64,000 bases of DNA from Zygnema cylindricum (GCA_037447655.1 JBBHKE010000102.1:138300-202299), one strand, 5' to 3'; positions 45,541 through 58,139 are shown, numbered from the stretch's first letter. A program made the numbers and translations. Notes: generated by a model not told the origin, from the letters alone.

Positions 45541-47640
45541 AAGTTTTTCGTATGATACCAAATATACATATAAATGTACTTTTGTATTGTGTAATAGCGT
45601 ATTTGAATCATTCAATCAACATTGATCAAATGTTAATGAGGTGATCAAGCGGTGTTAGAAGTTGGAGCAAGAGTACGGATATTAACAGAAGCTCTTTAAG
45701 CCCTTTTCTTCTAAAAAATGTATTTTCCTCAGGTTACACTTTCCTCTTTTTAACTTGTACTTGATCTAGCTCGCCAAAAACGCAATGCATAAGTAATTGT
45801 TTTGCACTTCGCAATTATAAGAAGATTAAAAAAACAATCCCTCTGATTTTAGTGTCGAATAAAGAATGTATCGGATTTTCAATTCCCGAAATATTCTTAA
45901 ATGGAATGTTATGACTATGGTTTCAGCATATTTATGGTAAGCAAACGACAACTCGTAGTTTCACTAAGAATTAGAGCCTAAAACCATCCCCAAACGCATA
46001 AAGTATCGGAAAGGTGGTCTAATGGCATTTACGAGAAATTAAATGCCATGTACACAACTAAGAAAACATGATATCATAGACACAATCCGAGTTTAAGACG
46101 GCAAATGAGTCAAACTGCCTGTATTACAGAAGGATATGAATAGAGCATGAATGTAGAAGAATGAGATACTCCGTTGGTGAGGTTCATGATATCAAGTCCA
46201 AGTGGACTCCACCAATTTTAGATCATGTTCACTCTAGCTTGTATCGCTATTTGTGTTGATATTTTTTGGGCCTTTGTGCACATTGCTCTCCAGGTGAATT
46301 TGTTGGATAATTAATCCGAGATAAGATTCCTCCAATTGGCGGTCTCCGAATGAAAATCGAAAAAGTGTACATGGAGAAAAGTTGTTTTAACTGTTGAAAT
46401 AAACATTAACGATAATTGCAATACACGATGGAGTGTTGAAAGCCTTGTCGGAAACTCAAAAAGTAAGGTTGACTTCCGATGTTGACTCTATTGTAAATGT
46501 AGGAAAGAACTTGAGAAACTCACCTTTGTGACAAAAACACAGAGATCTACTCCAACTCCCACCCAGATTAGAAGCGATCCCCAGAATCATCCCAAATACG
46601 ATAAATTTAGAAGACAAGATATAAAACATAAGATACTAAAATAAACACACTTGCTCTTAGAACAGATTGGAAACCATTGAATAACAACATAAACACAGTC
46701 ATCCAAACAATGCAAGTGTTTACTGTATCAGTTCCATTACCTACATTTATTTTGGGACCATAAATGGTTTATTGACTAAGTCCCTGATTTGAATGAGCAT
46801 CGACACAAAATTCCCTAGTCACATTAAACAATCAAACCAAAAATTTTACCCGCATCTGCCAACATTAGTTTTGGTGTGCAAAAATGTGTGGAAACACTAT
46901 ACATAGTTCCTCTGTTTAAAAAAACTAAACAATTACAATACAAACATATTGTTATTGTCCCTGGCCAATAACTGTGTTAACTCATGGATACGACTCTGTG
47001 TTAACTTATGGATACGACTCTGAGGAAGAAGTTACAAGAGCCGATGGGGGAGACTGTGTTGAGGTACTGAGACTCGCATCCTCTATATTTATGAATACAA
47101 GAAAAAGAAAAACTTAACTTTAATAAAAAGTATTAATTTTAAGTAAAACGATTGCAAACTCTGTATTTATGAATACAAGAAAAAGAAAAAGTTAACTTCA
47201 ATAAAAATATTATTTTCACGTAAAACGATTGGAAACTCTAAATTTATGAAAACAAGACAAAGAAAAGTTGACATTTACAAAGATATTCTTGTCCTGTAGA
47301 ACCAGGCATCAAAGGGCATATCCTTGAAATAACGCTCCAGTTATAAAGAGAGAATATGAATGTTTGGATTTATACATTACCCAACTTACCCATGTTATCC
47401 ATGTTTGAGCGTAGATATTTGAGTTTAAGAAACAATTTTGAAAAATAATAATTGGGCTCAATTAAGAATGCTTGAGTTTGAGAAAGTAATGTGGGGTTCA
47501 AAAAACAATGTTTGGGTTTAAGAAATAAAGTTCCAGAATGAGACATTAAATTGGGTTTAGGGAATGATGTTTGGGACTCAGATATATATTCAGTTTCAAA
47601 ACTTTGCCAAGTCATGAATCTGTGTGATTAAAACTAATTA
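45541..47640. other. AT-rich intergenic spacer with small tandem repeats
   Basis: No coding region recognised. Small tandem structures: GGATACGACTCTG twice (46984-47030), a ~77-bp unit three times (about 47085-47270, beginning TTTATGAATACAAG or close variants), and loose ~26-bp units around GTTTGGGTTTAAGAA (47400-47590). Confidence 0.6.
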
Positions 47641-47930
47641 CGAATGGATAGAGCACAGAAGTAGAGTACAGATTTGTGTACGGAGTGGTAATGAACCTCG
47701 GAACAGTAGCAATCGTGATACAAAACTGTGAGAACAGTAACAGTGGACCAAAAATGTGGAGCGGTAATAGTTAACCCGAACTACAAAGTACAGAAGTAAA
47801 GTACAGATTAGTGTACAGTGTTAGTTAACTGTGGAGCGGCACGGTAATGACACGAAACTGTGGGAACGGTAACAGTGGTAAAATAATGTGGAGCGGTAAC
47901 TGTGGTCCCACGAAACTGTGGAGCGTTAAG
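47641..47930. repeat. Dispersed minisatellite, AACTGTGGAACGGTAATAGTGG type
   Basis: Imperfect units of about 25-30 bp built on AACTGTGGAGCGGTAACAGTGG, interleaved with AGAGTACAGA segments. The same family occurs near 49780-50150, 51470-51950 and 55160-55560. Confidence 0.65.
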
Positions 47931-48210
47931 GGGGGGAGAGGGGGAGGGAGAGGGGAAGGGGTAGGGGGAGGTGGGAAGAAAAGGGGAGAGGGAGAGGTAG
48001 TGAGGGAGAGAAAGGGAACGATAATATATTTAGTTTTATTTTATAATATGTTTTATATAATACTCTATTGTGTACTCTATTGTATTTTATATTACAATAG
48101 AACCAGTATGGGACTCATGTTATGACCGACTCGTATACATTGGAACCTACAAGTTTGGACTCCTAAGGTTTTTTCGACTTCTCAACCATCCAATCTGGTT
48201 GGGAATCCGC

Positions 48211-48667
48211 TTAGGCTTGAATTTTCGGTTCAGTTTCTTCCCTTACTGCTTCTAATCCTGCATTGGCAATAATAGGATTATCACACACTCGGTCTATTTT
48301 TCCTCCGTTATCACTTCCACCTGCCACTTGAGCAGGCCCCAACCTACCTGAAGGATGGCTGCTGTCCATATATCCAGACGATCTCTTAACTCTTCCACTG
48401 ACTATTGCTAGTCCCCTCATTAGCCTTCCCCTAGCGAGAGCAACAAGAAGTAAAGGTGGTACGAGGGAGAGGGAGAGGGAGAAAGAGAGAGAGAGAGAGA
48501 CACAGAGAGAGAAAGAGAGGGGGGGAGAGAGAGAGACTGACCTCGGTACTCGTATAAAGAGCAATTCGATCGAGGAGAGATTTCTTCACATTTCTGACGA
48601 AAGAGATTCCCTCCTTGAGGAGGTCAGAGAAGGCCAATCCGGAGACTGTTTTACCCACCATCAACAT
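48211..48667 (-). pseudogene. Possible exons of an unrecognised gene
   Basis: Two stretches look protein-like. 48667-48546 (ATG at 48667) encodes MLMVGKTVSGLAFSDLLKEG followed by an amphipathic FVRNVKKSLLDRIALYTSTE, ending at a GTCAGT donor. 48440-48211 encodes SGYMDSSHPSGRLGPAQ ... GLEAVREETEPKIQA and stops at TAA. A GA-repeat intron separates them. The donor and acceptor phases I can find do not match well, and I do not recognise the family. Could be the 3' exons of the candidate at 49309-49614. Confidence 0.25.
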
Positions 48668-49060
48668 ATAGGGTTAAAGGCGCTTTATTTCCTCCGTAAA
48701 AGTGTTGGAAGCTGTGTCCCGGGAGGGGAGAGGGAGGGGATGAGAGTGAGAGAGAGAGGGAAAGGAGGGAGAGAGGGAGGGAGGGAGAGGGATAGAAAGA
48801 CAGCAAGGGAGACAGCTATTTTATCTCCTCGGAAAGAGCCCTGGAGAGTGGGTCTTAGGGGCAGGAAAGGGAGAGGATGATGGGGGAGAGAGTGGAGAGA
48901 GAGATAGGCAAAGGGAGAGGAGAGAGAGAGAGATAGAAAGAGCAACAGAGGGATAGAGACGGAAAGAGTGAGGGACAGAGGGACAAGGGAGACAGAGAAA
49001 GCAATTGAGACAACGAGAGAAAGAGAGAGAAAAAGAGAGAAAGAGAGAGAGATTAGGAAT
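48430..49060. repeat. GA-rich microsatellite blocks
   Basis: GA/GGGAGA repeats (48465-48535, 48720-48800, 48860-49055) are separated by short related segments, TTACGGAGGAAATAAAGCG and TTCCGAGGAGATAAAATAGC on the minus strand. This suggests a duplicated unit that includes both the purine tract and a short unique piece. Confidence 0.6.
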
Positions 49061-49308
49061 TGTCCTGCATTGTCCACGTGGTCAGCCAGCATGCTGCCAC
49101 GTGGCAGTCAATGCCAGCTGGCATGTTGGCAAGTTTTATCAGGTTACTCAGACGGATTCCATGCAAAACCCTTCCTCCCTGCCCGCCCTCTCCTGCTTTT
49201 AAAATAAGCTAATCGAGAGAGAAGGCGAATAAGAACCCAAAACCTGAGAAACAAAAACTGAGAAAACAGAAACTGAAAAAGCAAAAAGTGAGGGAGAGCG
49301 CGTCTTAC

Positions 49309-49614
49309 CAGTGGAGTGATGACAGGTGTTCCTGCAGGAGACGCTGCGACAGCTGGCGCCGGCGGAGTCGCGGGAGCATTGCCCGTCACAGCCGGCGCCC
49401 CCGCCTCCTCGATCGTCAGCTTCCGTACGGCCGGCTCAGGAGTGGCACGAACATGCGCCACGTGGCAAGTCTAAGTGGTGCGAAGCTGCACACTGGCGAC
49501 GCTGGTTGGAGGCTCGGCACGAAGGCCATGGAAGACGAGTCCATCGGGAGAAGTACCAGAAACGGAGTAGGACACGTGTGCCAAAAGAACCGACGGTTGC
49601 AGGGCTTGCGCCAT
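49309..49614 (-). pseudogene. Possible first exon of a plastid-targeted protein, with one in-frame stop
   Basis: From ATG 49614 a 102-codon frame ends exactly at a GTAAGA donor (49308). It starts MAQALQPSVLLAHVSYSVSG, rich in Ala, Ser and Val and poor in acidic residues like a transit peptide. After TAG at 49473-49471 the same frame continues VRATPEPAVRKLTIEEAG and an Ala/Pro-rich stretch to VITPL. GC content is higher than in the surroundings. The single stop suggests a recent pseudogene or a sequence error. I cannot name the protein. Confidence 0.35.
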
Positions 49615-49779
49615 TACAGAGGAAACTAAAAGGGACAAGTGGCGATGAGAGTGGCAGAAAGACAGGAGGACAGATGAAAACGATGGGAGAGGGGAAAAAG
49701 AGAATTCAAAATTTGGCTCATTTTCAAATGTAGGGGAAGTGAGACGTGGTGGGTATGGGAAGCCTGTAGCCCATATAGT

Positions 49780-50150
49780 GGTGCCACGAAACTGTGGAAC
49801 GGTAATAGTGGTGCGATACTGTACTGTCAAGTACAGAAATGAGTCCGGACTTAGAGTAAGGTACAGTACAGTCTGTAGTAGAGTATGGAAAAAAAATACG
49901 GACGTAGAGTACAGGAAAAGAGTACGTAACTTGTTGCCGTACTGTGAACTAAAAAGTGGTGCAAAAAAATTGTGGCACAGTAGTGGGCGTTACTGAACTA
50001 CGGAGTCTGTTCCAAGTGGAGAACGGCAATGAAATTGTCGTGGTAGTAGAAAATTGTGGAACAGCTACAGTGATAAAAAACTGTGGAACGCTAAAAGGGG
50101 AACGAAACTGTGAAATGTTAATACCGGTTTGAAATTGTGAAAGGTAAGGG
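49780..50150. repeat. Dispersed minisatellite, second block
   Basis: Units like AACTGTGGAACGGTAATAGTGG and GAAACTGTGAAA, followed to 50425 by a unique segment also found at 51943-52230 and 55545-55830. These three blocks are copies of one dispersed repeat. Confidence 0.65.
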
Positions 50151-50489
50151 AATTGATAATGACAGTGACTGTTTTGGTTGCGGACACTCACTTACGTCAT
50201 TTTGTCAAAAAACATACGTTTGAAGTACACACAGGTACAAATAAAGCACCGTTACGGTCAATCGGCTGAACAACTTTGACTTTGAAAATATTTTTCAACC
50301 GCTTAAAATTATGCCACGCTCGCGAACGTCGACCGTCATAATAAATTTAGCAATTCACACGGCCGGCGAACGTTTACGGTAACAAAACTGCGGCAACCAC
50401 ATCAGTATATAAATAAGAGAACGTTGTTTGCCCCTCTGCGAAAGCTTATATAGGCGGTAGGCGGTGTGTCTGTCTTCGATTTTTTCCGT

Positions 50490-50895
50490 CCATCCGCAGT
50501 ACGGACAGCCGTACCGTTGGCACAATGTAACGGTGCCGCCCGTACCTCCGTACGAATGGCGTAAACTTACATTGCCAGTTGTCGGTGTGCAGACCACCGT
50601 ACGGTTCGCATGCTCTAACATTGCCAACCGTCGGTGTGCAAAGCGCCGTACGGTTGGCGAAACCTAACATTGCCACCCGTCGGTGTGCAGCCCGCCGTAC
50701 GGTTGGCGTAATTTAACGCTGTCGTTCGTCGTTGTGCAGAACGCCGTACAGATGGCGTAATTTAACGTTGACGTGCGTTGTGTGCAGACCGCCATACGGA
50801 TGGCGTAATGTATTATTGCCAAACGTCGTTGCGTAGACCGCGTAGGGTTGGCACAATGTAACGTTGCCAACCGTCGAAGGCCGCCGTGCCGCTGG
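50490..50895. repeat. 49-bp tandem repeat, about eight units
   Basis: Units share CGCCGTACGGTTGGCGTAA, then TTGCCAACCGTCGGTGTGCA. The TGTGC marker falls at 50586, 50635, 50684 and 50733, giving a period of exactly 49 bp. Units are diverged, so the array is old. Confidence 0.85.
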
Positions 50896-50904
50896 CTGAA
50901 TGTA

Positions 50905-51456
50905 CACCGCGAATCGTTATTAGAGTATATAAATCTAATTTGGGTTCCTGGAATTTTGTCGTTATTAATGCTAATTAGGAATTTGAGAATATAAAAAAAA
51001 AGGTGTATTCTAATTTTAGCGTTAATGCTAATTTGGGAGTTGCAAAAAAAGGAATAATCGTCGTACAATTGTATATATTAATAAATGTATCCGTACAAAA
51101 TATTAGAAATCGTTCGCCGTCGCGAAATTTAAATATCTGTACATGTCAAACTAATTTACGGCAGTTATGCGACCAGATTGAATTCCGTTTTTTGAGCGCA
51201 CGTTCCTATGCGTGCGCGTCTGATATATTTTATTTTTTGTAAATTTTTACTTGAAAAGGTACATTTATGTACGGTCTGACATCGACCGTACACCACACTA
51301 TTTAGATCTTATTGTACTTTCGTTCTTTACGCTATTTTGTACTGTACCTTAATTAACGTAAAGGAAAAATTAAAATCATGTATACTATTAAAAAAAATAA
51401 ACCAAAATTTCAAGAACCTAAATTAGAGTTATATACTTTAATAACGATTCGCGGTG
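50905..51456. mobile_element. TA-flanked inverted-repeat element, 552 bp
   Basis: The left end CACCGCGAATCGTTATTAGA and inverted right end CACCGCGAATCGTTATTAAA continue as inverted repeats for about 45 bp, with TA on both sides (50903-50904 and 51457-51458). No transposase frame. Same superfamily as 16821-17034. Confidence 0.75.
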
Positions 51457-51499
51457 TAGTAGCAAAGCCACACAATTGTGGCACGGTAATAGTGATGCA

Positions 51500-54397
51500 A
51501 AACAATCATGTATGGACAAAGAGTACGGACAAAGAACGGAATTAGAGTACGCAAAAAGAGTACGGCATATCGTACTGGAGATGGATACGTAATTGGTGGT
51601 GCCGTACTGTTAAACGGTAATAGCGGTGCCATGAAACACCGTCGCAATTCCCATCGCGATTTTGGAAATAAAATCTTCTTTTTGAAAAAAACGAAACTAT
51701 GCCACAGTAATGGAAGTGCGGTAAAAATAGTACGGAATTAGAGAACGGAAATAGAATTGTAACAGTGCAGTAAAAATAGTACGGAAGTAGAGAACGGAAA
51801 GGCAGTGTAGTAAAAATAGTACGGAATTAGAGAACGGAAATAGAATTGTAACAGTGGTGAAAAATGTGGAACGGTGATAGTAGTTAACAACTATGGAACG
51901 GTAATAGTGACATGAAACTGTGAAACGGTAATAGCGGTTAGAAAGGCGAATTGATCATCGCAATGACTATTTTGGTTGCGCGCAGTCACTTAGGTCACCT
52001 TCTCAAAGATTGTACATCTTAAGTACACATCGGTAAAAGTTAAATTACATCGAGTTTAAATTTGACGGGCAATCAGTTGAACAGCTTTGACTTTCAAAAT
52101 ATTGTAACAACGACCTAAAATTTTGTCACGCTTGTGAATGTCGACCGTCATAATAAAATCAGCAATGCACAAGGCCGACGAAGGTTTACGAAAAAAAAAC
52201 TGCGGCAACCACTTGTAAATAAAAGTGTTGCGCACAGTCACTTTCTGACTTTACGTGAGCTCCACTGTGGGGGCACATGTTAACTTATAACTCAGCCGCA
52301 AAATTGAATTTTAAACGCGAAGCGTTAAATTGAACTTAGAAGCGAATTGGAGAACAACGCGAAATGAAACCCTTCAAAACTAAAGTACAAAAGTTTTGTA
52401 CAGATAAATTAAATCGCACAAAACGAAATAAACTTTGTACTCTAAAATAAAACGGACCTGCTTAAAAATATCACTGAAACTAAAAGAAAAATATGCGAGT
52501 CGCTACGCACGACCAAATCAAGCTACACCATTTATGATTCGCAATTAAATCACAAAAATTACAAAAATTATAATTACAAAAATCACAAAGATTATCACAA
52601 TTAAAGGTCTTTGGAAGTCAGGTGTATAGCATAAATGCTAACAGATCTAATTGGAAATGGAAGCTAAGGGAAAGCCTCGATAATTAGTGGGATATGATGA
52701 GGATATAAAAGGATATAAAGTATATGGTCTGAGAAAGAAAGATATAGTTTTGGTCAAACATCTTATAGTCATGGATGTGAAACTTTTTCGAGGACTGGAA
52801 AAATGAGGAGCAACCAAGAAAAAATACAAAGATGCCCTCTATAACAGCGACAGCGTATGAAGGAGGAAGAAGGAGCAGCAAGAGAATCCAATAAAGACAA
52901 GCAAACAGCAAACTCACCAAAATGTCACACCAAAATGAGCCACAAACATACTCCGAGGCCATAAATAATCCTCTAGTGTTGAGGGAAGTAGATGGATTAC
53001 AGCTATAAATGAAAAGATGGTATCTATCATGAAGGCAAACACTTGGGGATCTGGTAGATTGTCCACCTGATATAAAACTTATTGGATGTAAGTGGGTTTT
53101 TAAGCTGAAACTTAATCCAAATAACTCAATAGAAATATATAAAGCAAGGTTGGTTACAAAGGGATATAATAAAAAAGAATGAATAGATTATAAGGAAACC
53201 TTTGCCTCAGTAGTCAGATATCCCTCAGTCACAATTCTCTTAAGTCCAGCAGCAATGGAACACATGGAAATTCATCAGATGGATTTCAAGACAACCTTCC
53301 TACATGGGGAGTTGAAAGAAAAAATGTTCATAAGGCAACTAAAAGGTTTTGTGGAAAAACGAGAAGAAAGCAAAGTGTGTAGATTGTTAAATTCCTTACA
53401 TGGACTCAAGCAAGCTCTAAGGCAATGGAACATCAAATTGGATGAGTTTTTGAGAAAACAGGGATATAAAAGAATTAGCTCTAATCATTCCATTTACTTA
53501 TTTGAGGATGAAAACGGTGTGATTTTTATTGCAATCTATGTCGATGATTTACTAGTATTAAAGTAAATCACCATAAAAGATAAACGAACTGAAGCAAGAT
53601 TTAAGAAGTCAGTTTGATATGAAGGATAAAAGGGAGGTTAGATACATTTTTGGAATTCAAATGGAAAGAGATAGAGAGAATAAAATAATCAAATTAATTC
53701 AGAAGAAACAATAAGAAATATGTTGCATAAGTTCTAGGTGGAGAAAGCAAATAGTTGTTCTACTCCTATGTATATAAACAAGATTTTATGAGGGGAGCTT
53801 GGAAGCAGCGGTAGTGGTTATTAATGATCAGATGGACTAGCAAGAAAAAAACATTATGGGAAAAATCTCGTTTAGACAGGTTGTAGGCAATCTAATATAT
53901 TTAATGAACTTTACTAGACCCGACATTGCAGCTGCTGTAGAAGTTATTAGCAAGAGTTTGAATGATCCTACGATAAAATACTAGGAAGCAGCCAAAAGAG
54001 TATTGAGGTATCTGGTGGGGACAAAGGATTTGCGGTTGCATCTGGGTGGGGATAACACTAACATCACTACAGTTATGGGGATGTGCCGATGAGAAGGTGG
54101 TATTCAGGATATGTTTTGCAAGTTGGGTCTGGAGCTTGTTGCTGGACTAGTGGAGCTTGTTGCTGGACTAGTAAACAACAGAAAGTTGTTTCTCAGTCCA
54201 CTATGGAGGTTGAGTTCATGGCTTCATGTGTTGCTATCAAAGATTTGATGATGGTGAAATCTTTGCTTCAAAGGTTTCGACTTATGAAAAGTGGTGTACA
54301 GAATGTATTTTGTGACAATCAAGCTGCCATTGCAATTGCAACTAATCCCAATTATCACTTTAAAGTAAAACATAAAGACATAAGATTGAGTCTTAGG
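51500..54397 (+). repeat. Direct segmental duplication, copy 1 (2.9 kb)
   Basis: Nearly the same sequence recurs at 55155-57998. It begins CATGTATGGACAAAGAGTACGG, carries the dispersed minisatellite, a non-coding stretch to about 52930, then a Copia RT-RNase H region. Both copies share a 24-bp tandem duplication (TGGAGCTTGTTGCTGGACTAG twice) in the RNase H region and the same early stops, so the Copia part was already dead before duplication. Confidence 0.85.
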
Positions 54398-54545
54398 AGA
54401 GAGAAGGTAGAAAATAAAATAGCTATATTGGTGTACAGACCAGATAGAGAAATGGTAGCAGGTATGATGACGAAAGCTATTCCCTCTCCTATATTAATAT
54501 TTTGCACGGAAAAATGTGAACTGAAGCTTAAAATTGAATAAGTAT
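52930..54545 (+). pseudogene. Decayed Copia reverse transcriptase-RNase H, copy 1
   Basis: Starts EPQTYSEAINNPLVLREVDG, then LIGCKWVFKLKLN, then an open RT stretch (53255-53566) with MDFKTTFLHGELKEKMFIRQ, LHGLKQALRQW and IAIYVDDLLVL. After a frameshift come TRPDIAAAVEVISKSLNDP and the RNase H part FCDNQAAIAIATNPNYHFKVKHKDI, ending near KIE-TAA at 54541. Several stops and shifts. Gag, protease and integrase are absent. Confidence 0.85.
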
Positions 54546-54966
54546 TAAGGGGAGTGTTGAAAAGGTAATTCTTATTTTAGTTTATTTAGTTATTTACCAG
54601 ACTCTTAGGGCAGTAGAGAAAGAGAGAGAAAGAGATAAACCATGGTTGACTCTTAGGAAGCCAAGGTGACAAACTAGGGAAGGAGAGAGAGAGACAGAGT
54701 AGTCTCTTACAAAAAGGATGGACTGACCAGGTTTTGATCCTCGGTCCTACAGAGTGCGTAAACACCGCCCTAGTTGTCGTCCATGTCCATTTATTTAGAA
54801 GATGCTGATACCTACATTAAGTGTTATTCGCTAAGAAAAAGTTCACACAGAAAAATACCATCAAAGAGAATGGAGCTACATATCGGACATGGAAAAGGAG
54901 GGGATTACGGATGCAAAGAACATTCTGCGCGCCGCATAATCGAACGATTGAGATTCAAACAAAAAT
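54546..54966 (+). repeat. Polypurine tract and start of a 3' LTR, cut by a 10-base gap
   Basis: AAGGGGAG is followed by TGTTGAAAAGG, a classic polypurine-tract/3' LTR junction at 54556. The LTR sequence from about 54655 matches 58325 onward until the N run at 54967-54976. Contains a tRNA-like GATCCTCGGTCC segment near 54737. Confidence 0.7.
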
Positions 54967-54976
54967 NNNNNNNNNN

Positions 54977-55154
54977 CATGCTATATGGCATGAGAAAAAC
55001 GCATGAGATTAAGGCAAGAAACAGGCATGAGAAACAGGTATGTACTGACAAGACGTAGTGATAATGGCACGGTGTTAACACACCGTGACCATGATGTGGC
55101 GCTTAGCAATAATCTCATATATTGAGATTAAACCCAAGGACTTTAAAACCCAGA
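54977..55154. other. Spacer between the duplicated units
   Basis: No gene. Two short hairpin-capable sequences: CACGGTGTTAACACACCGTG (about 55068-55087) and AATCTCATATATTGAGATT (about 55110-55128). Confidence 0.4.
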
Positions 55155-57998
55155 ACAGTCATGTATGGACAAAGAGTACGGACAAAGAACGGAATTAGAG
55201 TACGCAAAAAGAGTACGGTATATCGTACTGGAGATGGGTACGTAATTGGTGGTGCCGTACTGTTAAACAGTAATAGCGGTGCCATGAAAAACACCGTCGC
55301 GATTACCATCGCGATTTTGGAAAGAAAATCTTCTTCTTGAAAAAAACGAAACTATGGCACAGTAATGGCAGTGCAGTAAAAATAGTACGGAAGTAGAGAA
55401 CGGAAAGGCAGTGTAGTAAAAATAGTACGGAAGTAGAGAACGGAAATAGAATTCTAACAGTGGTGAAAAATGTGGAACGATGATAGTAGTAAACAACTTT
55501 GGTACGGTAATAGTGACATGAAACTGTGAAACGGTAATAGCGGTTAGAAAGGCGAATTGATCATCGCAATGACTATTTTGGTTGCACGCAGTCACTTAGG
55601 TCACCTTCTCAAAGATTGTATATCTTAAGTACACATCGGTAAAAGTTAAATTACATCGAGTTTAAATTTGACGGTCAATCAGTTGAACAGCTTTGACTTT
55701 CAAAATATTGTAACAACGGGCTAAAATTTTGTCACATTTGTGAATGTCGACCGTCATAATAAAATGAGCAATGCACAAGGCCGACGAAGGTTTACGATAA
55801 CAAAACTGAGGCAACCACTTGTAAATAAAAGTGTTGCGCGCATTCACTTTTTGACTTAATGTCAGCTCCACTATGAGGGCACATGTTAACTTTAACTCAG
55901 TCGCAAAATTGAAATTTAAACGCGAAGCGTTACATTGAACTTAGAAGGGAATTGAAGAACAACGCAAAATAAAACCTCTTAAAACTAAAGTACAGAAGTT
56001 TTGTACAGATAAATTAAATCGCACAAAACGAAATAATCTTTGTACACTAAAATAAAACGGACCTGCGTAAAAATATCAATGAAACTAAAAGAAAAAATTG
56101 CGAGTCGTTATGAACGACCAAATCAAGCTACACCATTTATGATTCGCGATTAAATCACAAAAATTGCAAAGATTACAGAAATTATAATTACAAAAATCAC
56201 AAAGATTATCACACTTAAAGGTCTTCGGAAGTCAGGTGTATAGCATAAATGCTAAGAGATCTAATTGGAAATGGAAGCTAAGGGAAAGCCTCGATAATTA
56301 GTGGGATATGATGAGGATATCAAAGGATATAAAGTATATGGTCTGAGAAAGAAAGATATAGTTCTGGTCAAACATCTAATAGTCATGGATGTGAAACTTT
56401 TCCCGAGGACTAGAAAGTTGAGGAGTAACCAAGGAAAAATACAAAGATGCCCATCTATATTAGCGACAGAGTATGAACGAGGAAGAAAGAGCGGCAAGAG
56501 AATCTAAAAAGGGCAAGTAAACAACAAACTCACCAAAATGTCACACCAAAATGAGCCACAAACATACTCTGAGGCCATAAATAGTCTTCTAGTCTTGAGG
56601 GAAGAAGATGGATTACAACTATAAATGAAAAGATGGCATCTATCATGAAGGCAAACACTTGGGATCAGGTAGATTGTCCACGTGATAGAAAACTTATTGG
56701 ATGTAAGTGGGTTTTAATTTGAAACTCAATCCAGATAACTCAATAGAAATAGATAAAGCAAAGTTGGTTACAAAGGGATATAATCAGAAACAATACATAG
56801 ATTATAAGGAAACCTTTGCCTCAGTAGTCAAATATCCCTCAGTCAAAATTCTCTTAAGTCAAGCAGCAATAGAAGACATGGAAATTACAACCTTTTTACA
56901 TCAGGAGTTGGAAAAAGAAATGTTCATGAGGCAACTAAAAGGTTTTGTGGAAAAACGAGAAGAAAGCAAAGTGTGCAGATTGTTAAATTCCTTACATGGA
57001 CTCAAGCAAGCTGTAAGGCAATGGAACATCAAATTGGATGAGTTTTTGACAAAACAGGGATATAAAAGAATTAGCCCTAATCATTCTATTTACTTATTTT
57101 AGGATAAAAATGGTGTGATTTTTATTGCAATCTTTGTCGATGATTTACTAGTATTAAGTAAATCACCATAAAAGAGAAACAAACTGAAGCAAGATTTAAG
57201 AAGTCAGTTTCATATGAACGATATAGGAGAGGTTAGATACATTTTGAAAATTCAAATGGAAAGAGATAGAGAGAATAAAATAATCAAATTAACTCAGAAA
57301 GAAGCAATAAGAAATATGTTGCAAAAGTTTTAGGTAGAGAAAGCAAATAGTTGTTCTACTCGTTTGGATAAAAAGAAGATTTTATGAGGGGAGCTTGGAA
57401 GCAGCAGTAGTGGTTATTAATGATCAGATGGACTAGCAAGAAAAAAACATTATGGAAAAAATCTCGTTTAGACAGGTTATAGGCAATCTAATATATTTAA
57501 TGAACTTTACTAGACCCGACATTGCAGTTGCTGTAGAAGTTATAAGCAAGAGTTTGAATGATCCTACGAAAAAATACTGGGAAGCAGCCAAAAGAGTAAT
57601 GAGGTATCTGATGGGGACAAAGGATTTGTGGTTGCAACTGGGTGGGGATAACACTAACATCACTACAGTTATGGGGATGCGCCGATGAGAAGGTGGTCTT
57701 CAGGATATGTTTTGCAAGTTGGGTCTGGAGCTTGTTGCTGGACTAGTGGAGCTTGTTGCTGGACTAGTAAACAACAGAAAGTTGTTTCTCAGTCCACTAT
57801 GGAGGTTCAGTAAATGGCTTCATGTGTTGCTATCAAAGATTTGATGTGGGTGAAATATTTGCTTCAAGAGTTTCGACTTATGAAAAGTGGTGTACAGAAT
57901 GTATTTTGTGACAATCAAGCTGCCATTGCAATTGCAACTAATCCCAATTATCACTTTAAAGTAAAACATATGGACATAAGATTGAGTCTTAGGAGTTA
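55155..57998 (+). repeat. Direct segmental duplication, copy 2
   Basis: Matches 51500-54397 in order and orientation. Similarity ends at ATTGAGTCTTAGGAG, where a TA-flanked element terminus begins. Confidence 0.85.
56570..57998 (+). pseudogene. Decayed Copia reverse transcriptase-RNase H, copy 2
   Basis: Same domain order as copy 1. The block 56707-57102 reads INKAKLVTKGYNQKQYIDYKE-like RT sequence, LKGFVEKREESKVCRLLN and LHGLKQAVRQW, then stops at a TAG where copy 1 has GAG. VDDLLVLS lies near 57138. RPDIAVAVEVISKSLNDP is at 57509, and RNase H with FCDNQAAIAIATNPNYHF near 57905. The frame GEVQ-TAA (57811) replaces the EVEF of copy 1. The end of RNase H, polypurine tract and LTR start are missing. 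Confidence 0.85.
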
Positions 57999-58029
57999 GT
58001 GACCGTGACACTAATAACGATGCGCGGTG
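57999..58029. mobile_element. Single terminus of a TA-flanked element
   Basis: CACTAATAACGATGCGCGGTG followed by TA is the right-hand end of the CACCGCG...TTATTAGTG family. No matching left end is present, so it is a truncated remnant marking the break in copy 2. Confidence 0.5.
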
Positions 58030-58139
58030 TAGCTAACTGCTAGTCAACTTAGTACTATACAGCTGTACACGTGGACCTTCGCGGCCAATCCAAGATCTAT
58101 CCAAACTTCCTTCCAGAACTATACAGTTCAATCTACACA

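Noticed and set aside
55068-55130. Rho-independent-type terminator hairpins
   Set aside because: Two short hairpins are present, but the sequence is eukaryotic spacer without a transcription unit to terminate.
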